A DNA stretch of 64,000 nt from Candidatus Limnocylindrales bacterium (GTDB lineage: Bacteria; Desulfobacterota; Binatia; UBA1149; CAITLU01). A program made the translations under genes and the position numbers. The notes beneath the pieces were generated by a model. That model did not search any database. It saw only the letters and a program-made list of their open reading frames with translations, and was not told the origin of the DNA. Each line of letters begins with the position of its first letter. Position 1 is the stretch's first letter. Below are positions 1 through 9,462 of this stretch, piece after piece. Where the stretch lies: NCBI GenBank assembly GCA_035571835.1, contig DATNBU010000044.1:1-64000 (forward strand), written 5' to 3'.

Positions 1-1446
1 CGCATCGTCGCTCTTCGCGGCCGCGGCCGGCGCCTGCATCCGGCCTGCGATGGCCTGCAGCTCCTCGAATGCCTCGCGCGTGGCTTTGACGTAAGCCGCG
101 AGGTCGGGGACGAGGTCGTAGTCCGCGTTGAAACCCCAGCAGAGCTTCCCGTCGTAGCTGAGCAGCGCGATGCCGAGCCCGAGATTGTCGATCAGCGGAA
201 CGTTCGGAAATGTCTCGAGCAGCTTGGAACCGAGCATGTACATCGGGAACTGCGGGCCCGGCACGTTGGTGACCACCATGTTGAACGGAAGCAGGCGCGT
301 GATGTTGCGCCCGGCCAGCGACAGCAGCGTCGACGGCGTCCACTCGGCAACCTGGGTCAGCACTTCGGCGCCCACGGCGCGTTTGGACGCCTTGAGCTCG
401 GCGGTGGTGCGCCGGATCGCCTCGAGCTGGCGGCGAGGGTCCTCTTCGCCGACCGGGAGATCGACCGTCCACGCCGACACGCGATTTCCGAACGATCCGC
501 GCTCGTCCTCGGTGCGGACGCTGACCGGCGTCATCACGCGGAAATCGATCCGGCGCGGATCGACGAGCCGACGCTGCAGGAAGCGCCGGACCGCGCCGGT
601 CACGACCGTCAGCACGATGTCGTTGAGCGATCCGCCGAGCCCGCGCCGGATCGCCTTGATGTCGGCGAGGCTCATCGTGAGCCAGTCGAAGCGCCGGTGC
701 GGACCGATCTCGCCGTTGAGCGGTGTCGCCGAAGCCGTGCGGAACGATGCGCCGAGCGTTTCGGCGACGGCACGACCGCGCGTCAGCAGATCGCGCTGCG
801 TGTCCTGAGCGGCGGCGATCAGGCTGCCGACGCCGCGCGCGGCTTCGAGTGGCAGCCGCGCCCAGTGCGCCGCTTCGTCGACCAGCAGCTCGACGCCGGA
901 CGGTGACGGCCGCGGAATGAACTGCGGAGTTTCGTGCAGGTCCTGCGTCTCGAACGGGCTCAGCAGGATCTTGAGCATGTCGACGCCGGAGACGCCGTCG
1001 ATCATGCAGTGATGGACTTTCGAGATCAGCGCGAAGCGCCCGCCGGACAGGCCCTCGACGATCCACAGCTCCCACAGCGGCCGCTGGCGATCGAGATGCT
1101 GCTGCATGATGCGGCTCGAGAGCCGCTTGAGCTGAAGCTCCGAGCCCGGGCGCGGAAGCGCCGAGTGGCGGATGTGGAAATCGAGGTTGAAGCGGTCGTC
1201 GTCCACCCACACCGGCTGGTTCGTGAACGGTACGTACGCGAGCTTCTGGCGATAGCGCGGGATCAGATGAAGCGAGGATGCGAAGACGTCTTTGATCGAC
1301 TCGGCATCGATTCCGCCTTCGGGCGTGGCCAGCGGGCCGGCCTCGAAGATCATCGTCGATGCCACGTGCATGTAGGCGTTCGGCTTCTCGAGGATGAGAA
1401 ACGAGTTGTCGAGGGCGGTCAGGCGATCGTACGCGTATCGGGCCAT
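1..1446 (-). CDS. Wax ester synthase / diacylglycerol O-acyltransferase (WS/DGAT), 3' end cut by the window edge
   Basis: The enzyme would transfer acyl groups from acyl-CoA to fatty alcohol or diacylglycerol, making neutral storage lipid at the inner membrane. The 482 visible residues carry the acyltransferase motif HHCMIDG at 145-151, the PLWELW motif near 124, a GGSLNDIVL segment and the VTNVPGP segment in the C-terminal half, all family hallmarks in the expected order. The length is near that of full enzymes, so only a short tail is probably missing. The ATG at 1446-1444 is preceded by AAGGAGC at good spacing. The neighbours are unrelated. Family assignment is firm; the preferred acceptor (alcohol or diacylglycerol) cannot be told. 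Confidence 0.93.
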   Translation of the reverse strand, partial: MARYAYDRLTALDNSFLILEKPNAYMHVASTMIFEAGPLATPEGGIDAESIKDVFASSLHLIPRYRQKLAYVPFTNQPVWVDDDRFNLDFHIRHSALPRPGSELQLKRLSSRIMQQHLDRQRPLWELWIVEGLSGGRFALISKVHHCMIDGVSGVDMLKILLSPFETQDLHETPQFIPRPSPSGVELLVDEAAHWARLPLEAARGVGSLIAAAQDTQRDLLTRGRAVAETLGASFRTASATPLNGEIGPHRRFDWLTMSLADIKAIRRGLGGSLNDIVLTVVTGAVRRFLQRRLVDPRRIDFRVMTPVSVRTEDERGSFGNRVSAWTVDLPVGEEDPRRQLEAIRRTTAELKASKRAVGAEVLTQVAEWTPSTLLSLAGRNITRLLPFNMVVTNVPGPQFPMYMLGSKLLETFPNVPLIDNLGLGIALLSYDGKLCWGFNADYDLVPDLAAYVKATREAFEELQAIAGRMQAPAAAAKSDDA

Positions 1447-1702
1447 GGTTTGCTCCTTCGCTGCCGCCAGCGACGCCGTCCGAAGGCGGCCCGGCGCCGC
1501 CGGAATCTGCCCGGACGCACTGCGGCACGCGCGGCCGGCCAGCTATCGCGCGGTTCATTGCCGGTCACAACCGATGGACAGGCCCGTTTCCGCCACCCGC
1601 AAGTCCTCGATAAACGGTGGCGATCGCGGATGGCAGCGGGAGAAGCTCGCGCAAAGCGGCACGTGGTCTGGCCTGCCCGACGAAAAAGGGGAGCACAAGC
1701 AG

Positions 1703-2071
1703 ATGGATCTTCCGGTCAGCGTCAACACAGTAGGCTCGCTCATCACGCTCGGTCTTGGAATCTTCGGCCTGTTCTGGCCGCTCGCGGCTGCGCGGCTCGT
1801 CGGAATCGAGCCCGATGGCGAACGCGGCATTTCGGAGATTCGCGCCACGTACGGGGGAATTTTTCTCGCGATCGGATTGTTCGCCACCATCAATCAGACG
1901 AACGAGGTTTTTCGCGCGCTCGGAGTCGGATGGCTCGGCGCCGGCGCAGCGAGATCTTTTTCGTACGTGCACGACCAGAGCCGGTCGGTGGGCAACCTTG
2001 CGGCTATCGTGATCGAGATTGCCGTCGGGCTGTCGATGCTCGTGCCGTGGGACAGATTTGCCGGCACCTGA
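1703..2071 (+). CDS. Small integral membrane protein, DUF4345-like
   Basis: A 122-residue protein with about four hydrophobic segments: near 8-28 (LITLGLGIFGLFWPL), 50-65 (GGIFLAIGLFATI), around 70-85, and a C-terminal segment ending in LSMLVPW. The spacing and the 'YGGIFLAIGLF' turn resemble the DUF4345 family of bacterial membrane proteins of unknown function. The ATG at 1703 follows a GGGGAG ribosome-binding site; the open frame continues upstream, but that part lacks a membrane pattern. It lies divergent from the wax-ester synthase. No function can be given; the family assignment is tentative. Confidence 0.6.
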   Translation: MDLPVSVNTVGSLITLGLGIFGLFWPLAAARLVGIEPDGERGISEIRATYGGIFLAIGLFATINQTNEVFRALGVGWLGAGAARSFSYVHDQSRSVGNLAAIVIEIAVGLSMLVPWDRFAGT

Positions 2072-2224
2072 CGTGCGGACGTCCGCGGACCTCTGAATAC
2101 AGCTTCAATTCCGGCAGCTTTCCGATCTTCTTTCGCGATCGGGGGGCTTTGCGGGGAACACCCATTGTCGGATGCGCCGGGCCGGTGCGACAATCGGTGA
2201 ATCCGGGGGGATGAGGAGTTGTTC

Positions 2225-3562
2225 ATGAAGAATCCGATCCAGACCTTTCACACGAGAACGATCACCGCTGCTTTTGTCGCTGCGGCCTTGATGGCGCCGC
2301 TTGGCGCGTCGGCCGACACGATCAGCGGCACGGTCACGTTCTCGGGAACAGTCTCGTTTGCCGCACCGATTGCCGGCATCACGCTCGATGATCTGACCGT
2401 CTCGTCCGGGCCCGGTATCCAGGCGACCGGCAACGGAGAGCACTGCACGATCACATCCAACGGCAGCGCCGGTGTAGACGGCACCGGCAACTATCCGGAG
2501 GCGGGATCGCTCGCCGTCGGAATCGACATTACGAAGAACGGCAACGGCCAGTCGCCCGACGGGACGTGCCTTGTCCAGTTGCAAGCGAACGGCAACGACG
2601 GCGCCAGCGTGAGCGCACACGGCACCGTGACCGTGGAGGTCACCCTTGCCGACATCAGCGGCAATGCAGCGGTCGTGGCCGATGAGATCGTGGTGCGTCA
2701 GTCGAAGACGGTTGCAGGAGTGGACAGCGACTGCCTCAAGTATCTCAAGAAGCAGACCAAGTTCCGCGGCAAGTGCAATTACGCGTTGTGGAAGCTCGGT
2801 CCGGTGGACGGCGCGCTCAAGTGCAAGGACGAACCCGAACCGCCGGGCTGCGATCCTGCCGATTATGTTGCGGCAGTGCTCGCCCTGTCGTTCGGTGACA
2901 TGAACCAGCAGACCTCGCCCGGTACTGCGTCCGCGGTCAACACCGACGCTCTCGCGGATCAGTCGAAGTGCCAGCGGTACATCGGAAAGGCTGCCGCGAA
3001 TTTCTTCGCGATACGCAACAAGCTCGTCGAGAAACGATGTGTCGAGGCGCTGGCCGACAGCGTGTCGTGTCGCGACCAGGCGACGAGCGATGCGAGGGCG
3101 AAGCTCTCGCTGATCGACAACTGCGTCACGACGCAGGCGGTCGACGTCGGTTCGGGTCTGCAGATCGCGGACCTCGGCGAGCCTTGCAAGTCTGCGGCGC
3201 TGGCGGGCCTGACGCTCGACCGCAAGGCGCTCAAAGACTGCTTCGAGCTCGAGCTGACGTCCTTGTCGGACGGCGTTGTCGGTGACGTTCCGGTCTGCGG
3301 CAACGGCGTCGAGCAGGCAGGCGAAGGCTGCGACGACGGCAACGTCGCGAGCGGCGACTGCTGCAGCGCAGTCTGCGCGGTCGAGCCCACCACGACGGAC
3401 ACCTGCGGTGTCGGCGCGTGTCAGGCGAACGCGATCTGCACGGCCGGCGCAGAGTCGTGCACGCCGGGATCGCCAGGCATCGAAGCCGGCAACTGCGCCG
3501 ACACCATCGACAACGACTGCGATGGACTGACGGACGCGGCCGATACGATCGACTGCCCGTAA
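2225..3562 (+). CDS. Secreted Cys-rich protein with DUF4215 and MopE-like C-terminal repeats
   Basis: The protein is 445 residues with a Sec signal peptide (positive N-terminus, then AAFVAAALMAPLGASA). The middle part is unrecognised but has paired cysteines. The C-terminus carries a DUF4215-type motif (CGNGVEQAGEGCDDGN) and then an NDCDGLTDAAD segment of the kind repeated in myxobacterial MopE-like and metal-binding surface proteins. This domain style is common in secreted proteins of Myxococcota and related uncultured lineages. The ATG at 2225 has GAGGAG six bases upstream; a TTG at 2219 overlaps that site and is less likely. A strong terminator follows. It probably acts outside the cytoplasm; the ligand is unknown. 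Confidence 0.8.
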   Translation: MKNPIQTFHTRTITAAFVAAALMAPLGASADTISGTVTFSGTVSFAAPIAGITLDDLTVSSGPGIQATGNGEHCTITSNGSAGVDGTGNYPEAGSLAVGIDITKNGNGQSPDGTCLVQLQANGNDGASVSAHGTVTVEVTLADISGNAAVVADEIVVRQSKTVAGVDSDCLKYLKKQTKFRGKCNYALWKLGPVDGALKCKDEPEPPGCDPADYVAAVLALSFGDMNQQTSPGTASAVNTDALADQSKCQRYIGKAAANFFAIRNKLVEKRCVEALADSVSCRDQATSDARAKLSLIDNCVTTQAVDVGSGLQIADLGEPCKSAALAGLTLDRKALKDCFELELTSLSDGVVGDVPVCGNGVEQAGEGCDDGNVASGDCCSAVCAVEPTTTDTCGVGACQANAICTAGAESCTPGSPGIEAGNCADTIDNDCDGLTDAADTIDCP

Positions 3563-3586
3563 CGTCCTGACGTTCGGATAGAAGCC

Positions 3587-3625
3587 GCGAGCCTCGGACC
3601 CCTGGGTCCGGGGCTCGCGTGTTTT
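3587..3625 (+). terminator. Rho-independent terminator after the Cys-rich secreted protein
   Basis: Arms at 3587-3601 and 3604-3618 pair over 15 positions with one G-U wobble, closing a very tight loop. They are followed by GTGTTTT. It lies 24 bases after the stop codon, so transcription of the secreted-protein gene probably ends here and phzF starts from its own promoter. Confidence 0.85.
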
Positions 3626-3726
3626 CGGCGCCCGGCATCGCGCCGCACTTCTGAACTGAGCACTGGCTCCTTCCGTCGATTGCCGTCGCTGTTGGCAGCG
3701 AACGCGGCCTCCGTCAGGATGCCGCG

Positions 3727-4632
3727 ATGTCCGATCCCGATTCGAAACCGAAACTGTTTCTCGTCGACGTGTTCGCCGAGCGGCCATATGCCGGCAACCA
3801 GCTGGCGGTCGTCGTTGGCGCACCGCTACCCGAGTGGCCGACCGAGCGCATGCAGGCGTTCGCCCGTGAGATGAACTTCTCGGAGACGACGTTCGCATCG
3901 CCGTCTCCGGCCGAAGGCGCATTCGACGTGCGCATCTTCACGCCCGCCGAAGAGCTGCCGTTCGCCGGCCATCCGACGCTCGGCACAGCCTGGGTGCTGC
4001 GAAACTTTTTCTGCGGGCAAAGCTCCACAGGCGAGCTGCCGGGCAATCTCGTGCTACGGCTCGGCGTCGGCGAAGTACCGGTCGAGTTCGACGAAACGAG
4101 CTACGGCGAGCTCGTCCGCATGCGGCCGCGGCCGCCCGAGCTGCGCGAGGTGGTCGACGGCGATTCGATCGCATCGCATCTCGGCATCCCGCGCTCGGCG
4201 CTGGACCCGCGGCATCCGTGCCGGCGGGTAAGCATCGGGGTCGAGTTCGTCATCGCGCCGCTCGTCGACCTCGCATCGCTTCGCTCTGCCCGCCCGAAGT
4301 CATTGCCGGCCGGAGAGCCCGGCCAGATGCTCGGTGTGCTGGCGTTTGCGCCCGAAGCGTACGAGCCGGGCGCCGACCTGTCGGCGCGCATGTTCTTCGA
4401 AGCATTCGGCATCCGCGAAGATCCGGCGACCGGATCGGCCAATGCGTGCCTGGCGGCGTATCTTTCATCCGAGCAGTACTTCGGAACCGGCCGTGTGCTC
4501 GCGCGCGTACAGCAGGGGTATGAAGTCGGCAGGCCTTCGTGCCTGTACATCCGGGCCGAGCCTCACGACGGAACCATCGGCGTCGAAGTGGCCGGCAAGG
4601 TCGTGCTGGTGGCCAGCGGAGAGGTTGCTTGA
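3727..4632 (+). CDS. PhzF family isomerase/epimerase
   Basis: A 301-residue member of the PhzF (diaminopimelate-epimerase fold) family. It shows the N-terminal LVDVFAERPYAGNQLAVV signature, the catalytic glutamate in NFSETTF (E53, matching E45 of PhzF), the GHPTLG loop at 81-86 and the C-terminal EDPATGSA glycine-rich loop. The length is typical. PhzF itself isomerises dihydro-hydroxyanthranilate, but most family members lie outside phenazine clusters, as here, and their substrates are unknown. Its stop codon overlaps the TTG start of the DUF2905 gene, so the two are translationally coupled. Calling it phenazine biosynthesis would be wrong; no other phz genes are present. Confidence 0.9.
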   Translation: MSDPDSKPKLFLVDVFAERPYAGNQLAVVVGAPLPEWPTERMQAFAREMNFSETTFASPSPAEGAFDVRIFTPAEELPFAGHPTLGTAWVLRNFFCGQSSTGELPGNLVLRLGVGEVPVEFDETSYGELVRMRPRPPELREVVDGDSIASHLGIPRSALDPRHPCRRVSIGVEFVIAPLVDLASLRSARPKSLPAGEPGQMLGVLAFAPEAYEPGADLSARMFFEAFGIREDPATGSANACLAAYLSSEQYFGTGRVLARVQQGYEVGRPSCLYIRAEPHDGTIGVEVAGKVVLVASGEVA

Positions 4633-4841
4633 GCGGGATTCCGCGCATTCTCGTCGTTGCGGGTCTCGTCCTCGTCGCCGCAGGGCTTGCATGGCCGCTG
4701 CTTGCGAAAATCGGCATCGGCCGTCTGCCGGGCGACCTGCTCATCGAACGCGGCAACTTCCGTTTCTATTTTCCGCTGACGACGATCCTGCTCGTGAACG
4801 TCCTGCTGTGGATCGTGATGCGGCTGTTCGGTGGAAAATAG
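4629..4841 (+). CDS. DUF2905 small membrane protein
   Basis: A 70-residue protein with two membrane segments separated by the conserved GIGRLPGDLLIERGNFRFYF stretch, which is the DUF2905 hallmark; 70 residues is the normal family length. The TTG start at 4629 overlaps the PhzF stop (TTGA) and has a purine-rich site (GGAGAGG) upstream, so expression is coupled to phzF. The function of DUF2905 proteins is unknown. The 3' end overlaps the downstream EamA gene start by 11 bases, which suggests a three-gene operon. Confidence 0.88.
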   Translation: MSGIPRILVVAGLVLVAAGLAWPLLAKIGIGRLPGDLLIERGNFRFYFPLTTILLVNVLLWIVMRLFGGK

Positions 4842-5781
4842 CCCCGGGTTGCCGGCGACGCCGGTGCTTGCGGAGGCAAGCCACCTTGCAGCTGCTCCGT
4901 CCGACACGCGCATGCGATGGCGCGTAGGACGCGGAGCAATCTACGTCGTTGCGGGCGCATTCGCGTTCAGCATCATGACGTCGTTCGTCAAGATCGCCGG
5001 CCAGCGGCTGCCGAGTCAGGAAGTCGTGGCGGCGCGTGCCGTCGTAAGCCTCGTGCTGAGCTGGCTGCTGGTGCGCCGCCAGGGAATCTCTCCGTGGGGC
5101 ACGCATCGCCGCCTGCTGTTCATGCGCGGGTTCCTCGGTTATCTCGCGCTTTCGTGCGTGTTCCATTCGGTGGCGGTCATGCCGCTCGCCGACGCCACGG
5201 TGATCCAGTACCTGTATCCGCTGTTCACCGCCGTGCTCGCGACCATGTTTCTCGGCGAGAGGCCGACCCTTCGTATTGCCGTCGCCGGCGTGGCAAGCAT
5301 CGCTGGCATCGCGCTGGTCGCCAAGCCGTCGTTCCTGTTCGGAGTGCTGCCGTCGGCTCCGTCGGCTCTCGACGTGCTGATCGCGGTCGCGGGCGCTTTC
5401 CTTACGGCGCTCGCGTACGTCGGCGTCAAGCGGCTGACCGAAGTCGAGCATCCTCTCGTCATCGTGTTCTACTTTCCGCTCGTCACGCTGCCGGCAACGC
5501 TGCCCGCGCTCGTGCACTCGGCCGTGATGCCGCGTGGCGTGGAATGGCTGGTGCTGATCGGCGTCGGCGTGGCAACGCAGGCCGGGCAGGTCTGGTTCAC
5601 TCGCGGACTCCAGTACGAAACGGCGACCACCGCGACGGCCCTGACGTACATGCAGGTCGTGTTCGCAACCATCTGGGGCTCGCTGTTCTTTGGCGAGATC
5701 CCCGATTCGCGCACGATCTTCGGGGCGATTCTCGTCGTCAGCGGCGCGTTTCTACTCGGGGTCACGCGCCGTCGTGCGTGA
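4831..5781 (+). CDS. EamA/DMT family transporter
   Basis: A 316-residue inner-membrane protein with ten predicted hydrophobic segments arranged as two EamA repeats. The first carries the typical sequence from ASIMTSFVKIAGQRLP to the LYPLFTAVLATMFLGERP block; the second ends with AFATIWGSLFFGEIPDSRT-like residues. Drug/metabolite transporters of this family usually export or exchange amino acids, nucleosides or other small metabolites. The GTG at 4831 gives an overlap with DUF2905; an ATG at 4912 would also leave all membrane segments intact. The substrate cannot be predicted. Confidence 0.88.
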   Translation: MENSPGLPATPVLAEASHLAAAPSDTRMRWRVGRGAIYVVAGAFAFSIMTSFVKIAGQRLPSQEVVAARAVVSLVLSWLLVRRQGISPWGTHRRLLFMRGFLGYLALSCVFHSVAVMPLADATVIQYLYPLFTAVLATMFLGERPTLRIAVAGVASIAGIALVAKPSFLFGVLPSAPSALDVLIAVAGAFLTALAYVGVKRLTEVEHPLVIVFYFPLVTLPATLPALVHSAVMPRGVEWLVLIGVGVATQAGQVWFTRGLQYETATTATALTYMQVVFATIWGSLFFGEIPDSRTIFGAILVVSGAFLLGVTRRRA

Positions 5782-5905
5782 ACACGTCTCGAGCCATTCG
5801 GACATGAAAATGCGGGAATCGGCAGCACGACACTCCTCGGGTGACGTATCGATTCCGGATCGTTTCGGCCGATGCCGTTGACAATCGCGCCGTCCGGCCG
5901 CCTCG

Positions 5906-7216
5906 ATGGCTCGCATGATCATTGCGCGCCTTTTCACACTGATGAGCATTGCCATGGTTGCGCTACCGGCCGACGCCGCCACGTACGAGCTCACGGCTGA
6001 GCAACGCCTCGGCAAGCAGCTCTATCGCGACCGCGACCTCTCGCTGAACCGCAACCAGGCGTGCGCGAGCTGTCACCGCCTGCGGCGCACCCGCGATACG
6101 GATGGCGAACGGCAGGCCACGCCCGGCTTCGTGGATGCGCGCAACACCCGAGATGGAAGCGCCGTATCCCCGGGTTCGGTGCCCGGCCATTTCGGACACC
6201 TGAATTCTCCAAGCTCGGCGTATGCGGCGTTCAGCCCGATCTTTCACTGGGACCCCGAAGAGGAACTGTACGTCGGCGGCCAGTTCTGGAACGGCCGCGC
6301 ACACGATCTTGCCGAGCAGGCCACGCTTCCGTTCGTCAATCCCGACGAGATGGCCATGCCGAGCCACTGGGCGGTGGTGACGCGGCTGAAAGAAAAAAGT
6401 CGATATGCGAGCGAATTCTCCGAAGTCTACGACATCGATCTCGACGCGATTCCCGCGAAGGAAGGCGCCTTGCCGGGCGATCCGCCGCCGTCCGGCGTCG
6501 AAGATGCGTACGACCGCATGACCCGCGCGATTGCAGCGTTCGAAAGAATCCGCCGGCTCAACCGCTTCACGTCCAAGTTCGATTTCTACCTTGCGGGCCA
6601 GACCGAGCTTACCGAAACCGAAGCCAAAGGCCTCGAGGTCTTCGAGAGCGAGACGAAGGGCAACTGTGCGGCGTGCCATCCGAGCACGATGACGATGGGC
6701 GAGGGCACAGCGATGATTCCGCCGCTCTTCACCGACTTCACGTACGACAACATCGGCCTTCCGCGCAACGTGAACATTCCGGGAAATCCTCTGCCGGATC
6801 CGGGTCTCGGAGGACGCGGCGACATCGCAGCCGAAGATCCCGACGGTCTCGAGCGCGGCAAGCACAAAGTGATGGGTCTGCGCAACATCGCGGTAACCGC
6901 GCCGTACGGGCACAACGGTGTGTTCGCGACGCTCGAGCAGATCGTCCACTTCTACAACACGCGCGACACGCTCGGACCGGTGCCGGACAACAACGATCCG
7001 GGCTTCGCCGTCAGCGGCTGGCCGGCGCCGGAGATCGCGGAGAACGTCAACGTCGACGAGCTCGGCGATCTCGGCCTTACCGCGGAGGAAGAAGCGCAGC
7101 TCGTCGCGTTTCTTCGAACGCTTACCGACAATTATCCGAAGTGGGGCGGCGATCCGCTGGTGCCGCCCGGTACGCCGTCGCCGTTTGCCGACAGCGCGTT
7201 GCCGCCGTTCCCGTAG
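5906..7216 (+). CDS. Di-haem cytochrome c peroxidase family protein (CcpA/MauG-like)
   Basis: A 436-residue periplasmic protein with a signal peptide (MIIARLFTLMSIAMVALPADA) and two c-type haem sites, CASCH at 53-57 and CAACH at 254-258, in the two-domain arrangement of bacterial di-haem peroxidases. FxxxxLFxDxxLS-type residues near 36-48 and GLRNIAVTAPYGHNG in the second domain are typical. Members reduce hydrogen peroxide with electrons from cytochrome c or modify protein substrates (MauG). The domain spacing fits the broader peroxidase group; I see no methylamine dehydrogenase genes. It converges on the malY gene with only 15 bases between stops. Confidence 0.9.
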   Translation: MARMIIARLFTLMSIAMVALPADAATYELTAEQRLGKQLYRDRDLSLNRNQACASCHRLRRTRDTDGERQATPGFVDARNTRDGSAVSPGSVPGHFGHLNSPSSAYAAFSPIFHWDPEEELYVGGQFWNGRAHDLAEQATLPFVNPDEMAMPSHWAVVTRLKEKSRYASEFSEVYDIDLDAIPAKEGALPGDPPPSGVEDAYDRMTRAIAAFERIRRLNRFTSKFDFYLAGQTELTETEAKGLEVFESETKGNCAACHPSTMTMGEGTAMIPPLFTDFTYDNIGLPRNVNIPGNPLPDPGLGGRGDIAAEDPDGLERGKHKVMGLRNIAVTAPYGHNGVFATLEQIVHFYNTRDTLGPVPDNNDPGFAVSGWPAPEIAENVNVDELGDLGLTAEEEAQLVAFLRTLTDNYPKWGGDPLVPPGTPSPFADSALPPFP

Positions 7217-7231
7217 GCTTCGCGCCAGATT

Positions 7232-8401
7232 TCATCGCGACGTTCTGCTGCGGAGGGCGGCGTTCATGCGCTCGAGGATCTCGATGAGGATTGCGCGCGA
7301 CGTCGCGAAATTCAGACGCGCGTAGCCGCGCCCGGAATCGCCGAAGTCCTCTCCGGCGGCAAGTCGCACGCGCGCATGATCGATGAAAAATTCCTGCGGC
7401 GTCGGTTCGAGTGCAAGCGAGCGGAAATCCAGCCACGAAAGATACGTTGCCTGCGGGGGGAAATGCGTGACCTCCGGCCAGTTGCTGCGAACGTATCCGG
7501 CCACGAAGTCGCGATTGGCCTCGAGATATTGCAGCACGTCGTCCTGCCACGGCTGGCATTCGGTCCACGCCGCGGCCGTGGCGGCAAGTCCGAACGAATT
7601 CAGTCCGCCGCGAACGTGCCGGTCGATGCGCGCAAAGCGCCGCTGCAGCTCCGCGCTGCCGAAAACCGCGACGGCGCAGCGAAGTCCCGCGATGTTGAAC
7701 GCCTTGGTTGCCGACGTGAGCGTGACCGTGCGCGCCGCGACCTCGCTTCCGAGCCTGGCGATCGGAACATGCGCCGAGCCCGGGTAGACGAGGTCGGCAT
7801 GGATCTCGTCGGAGACGACGATGAGGTCGCGCTCGATCGCGAGCGCGGCCAGCGCCTCGAGCTCGTCCGCGGTGTGCACGCGTCCGGTCGGATTGTGCGG
7901 ATTGCACAGAAGCAGCATGCGCGTGCCATCGGTCAGCTCGGCGCGAGCTCGCTCGACATCGAAGCGGTAGCCTTCTTCCGTCGCCCTGTATCGCAGCCAG
8001 ACCGGCACGCGCCGGGTTGCGCGAAGCGCTTCGAGAAACGGCGGATAGATCGGATTCGGCGTGATCAGCTGAGCGCCCGTTTCGCTGAACGCCGCGATCG
8101 CAAGATGCAGGCCCTGCACGACGTCGGTCAGCACTTCGACGCGCTCCGGATCGACGTGCCAGCCGAAGCGCTCCTGCATGCGTCCTGCGAAAATCGACGG
8201 AAGCCCTTCGGGAACCGGAGTGGGCGGATAGCCGAGGTCGGATGCCGAAAGCATCGACGCGAGCGTGCGCACGATCGGCTCGGGCGCCGTGAAGTCCATG
8301 TCCGCGACCGATGCGGACAGCATGTCGCCGCTCGCGCCGGCCCACTTTGCGCAGCGACGCCGGCGCAGCGCCTCGGCGTCGATCCGATCGAAGTCCGGCA
8401 T
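7232..8401 (-). CDS. MalY/PatB-type PLP aminotransferase (cystathionine beta-lyase-like)
   Basis: A 389-residue fold-type I PLP enzyme. It has the N-terminal SVADMDFTAP segment diagnostic of the MalY/PatB branch, CNPHNPTGR at 166-174, SDEIHADLVY at 197-206 and the PLP lysine in TSATKAFNIAG (K233). These enzymes cleave the C-S bond of cystathionine or related thiol conjugates, releasing a thiol, pyruvate and ammonia. The ATG at 8401 starts right before the conserved region; a longer frame upstream has no family similarity. It is divergent from folP with 81 bases between starts. Confidence 0.92.
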   Translation of the reverse strand: MPDFDRIDAEALRRRRCAKWAGASGDMLSASVADMDFTAPEPIVRTLASMLSASDLGYPPTPVPEGLPSIFAGRMQERFGWHVDPERVEVLTDVVQGLHLAIAAFSETGAQLITPNPIYPPFLEALRATRRVPVWLRYRATEEGYRFDVERARAELTDGTRMLLLCNPHNPTGRVHTADELEALAALAIERDLIVVSDEIHADLVYPGSAHVPIARLGSEVAARTVTLTSATKAFNIAGLRCAVAVFGSAELQRRFARIDRHVRGGLNSFGLAATAAAWTECQPWQDDVLQYLEANRDFVAGYVRSNWPEVTHFPPQATYLSWLDFRSLALEPTPQEFFIDHARVRLAAGEDFGDSGRGYARLNFATSRAILIEILERMNAALRSRTSR

Positions 8402-8482
8402 CGGTGCAGTGTAGCGCGATGCCGCGGCTCCGCCAGACGGTCGCCGACGGGCTAAACCGATCCTGTCCATAAGCAGCTACGG

Positions 8483-9415
8483 GTGTCCGGTCCGTCTGCG
8501 GATCTCCCGCTTGAGTCTCCGCGCAGCCTGCGGCGGAGTGGCCGCGTGCCCACCGCCGGCGTGACGATCTTCGGAATCCTCAACGTGACCCGCGATTCGT
8601 TTTCGGACGGCGGGCGCTTTCTGGATCCGCGTGCCGCGATCGACCATGCGCTCGAGCTGCGTGCGGGCGGAGCCGACGTGATCGACATCGGCGCGGCCTC
8701 GAGCCATCCCGAAGCCGAAGACGTCTCGTCGGACGAGGAAATCCGCCGGCTCGAGCCTGTGGTCGCCGAGCTCGTCTCGCGCGGGATAGCAGTCAGCATC
8801 GACAGCTGGCAGACGCCGGTGCAGCGCTACGCCATTTCTGCCGGCGCATCGTGGATCAACGACATCCGGGGATTCGCCGATCGCACCTTCTATTCGGAGC
8901 TTGCGGCTTCGACCGCGGGTCTCGTCGTGATGCATTCGATCGCAGGCGGCCCGCGGGCGACCCGCGACGAGGCGGACGCAGAGGAAGTCTATCGCGGCGT
9001 TCTCGAGTTCTTTGACCGCCGCGTTGCCGAGCTGACTGCGGCCGGCATTGCACGCGAGCGCCTGGTGCTCGATCCCGGCATGGGGCTTTTTCTGGGCGCG
9101 AACATGCAGCCGTCGCTGACTGTGCTGCAGCGGCTCGGGAAGCTTCGCGAACGCTACGGCCTGCCGCTGTTCATTTCGGTGTCGCGCAAGTCGATCGTCG
9201 GCCGGTTGGTGGAACGGGGCATCGCTGACGGCTCGGCCGAAGAGGATACCCGGCGTTCTGCTGCCGGACGCGACGTCGCGCGCCGCGACGCCGCATCGCT
9301 CGCGGCCGAGCTCTACGCCGTCGAAAAGGGCGCAACGTACATCCGCACGCACGACCCCACGCTGCTGCGAGATGCGCTTTCGGTCATGAATGCACTGAGA
9401 GACCGCCAGGATTGA
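8483..9415 (+). CDS. folP: Dihydropteroate synthase
   Basis: A 310-residue TIM-barrel enzyme joining 4-aminobenzoate to dihydropterin pyrophosphate in folate synthesis. It shows the FGILNVTRDSFSDGG signature near 30-44, the ADVIDIGAASSHP strand, SIDSW, GASWINDIRG, DPGMGLF and the SRKSIVGRL substrate-phosphate loop. Length and order match FolP. The usual 'GAESTRP' is replaced by GAASSHP, a divergence seen in some lineages; the key Asn of NVTRDSF and the Asp residues are kept, so activity is likely. The GTG start at 8483 has a poor ribosome-binding site; a GTG further in would shorten the N-terminus. No other folate genes lie nearby. Confidence 0.88.
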   Translation: MSGPSADLPLESPRSLRRSGRVPTAGVTIFGILNVTRDSFSDGGRFLDPRAAIDHALELRAGGADVIDIGAASSHPEAEDVSSDEEIRRLEPVVAELVSRGIAVSIDSWQTPVQRYAISAGASWINDIRGFADRTFYSELAASTAGLVVMHSIAGGPRATRDEADAEEVYRGVLEFFDRRVAELTAAGIARERLVLDPGMGLFLGANMQPSLTVLQRLGKLRERYGLPLFISVSRKSIVGRLVERGIADGSAEEDTRRSAAGRDVARRDAASLAAELYAVEKGATYIRTHDPTLLRDALSVMNALRDRQD

Positions 9416-9462
9416 CGGCGATGGCATTGGCACGCGACTGATCGCGGTTCATCTCGGGCTGC

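Noticed and set aside
2105-3922. A 605-residue open frame on the minus strand
   Set aside because: It runs opposite to the Cys-rich secreted protein and phzF, is extremely rich in Arg and Ala, has no ribosome-binding site and no domain; a by-product of high GC.
3727-4632. Phenazine biosynthesis locus
   Set aside because: Only the PhzF-like isomerase is present; the neighbours are DUF2905 and a transporter, and the family is mostly found outside phenazine clusters.
9421-9455. Candidate sigma-54 promoter (TGGCACG) before the small gene pair
   Set aside because: The TGGCACG half is present but the TTGC half at the right spacing is missing.
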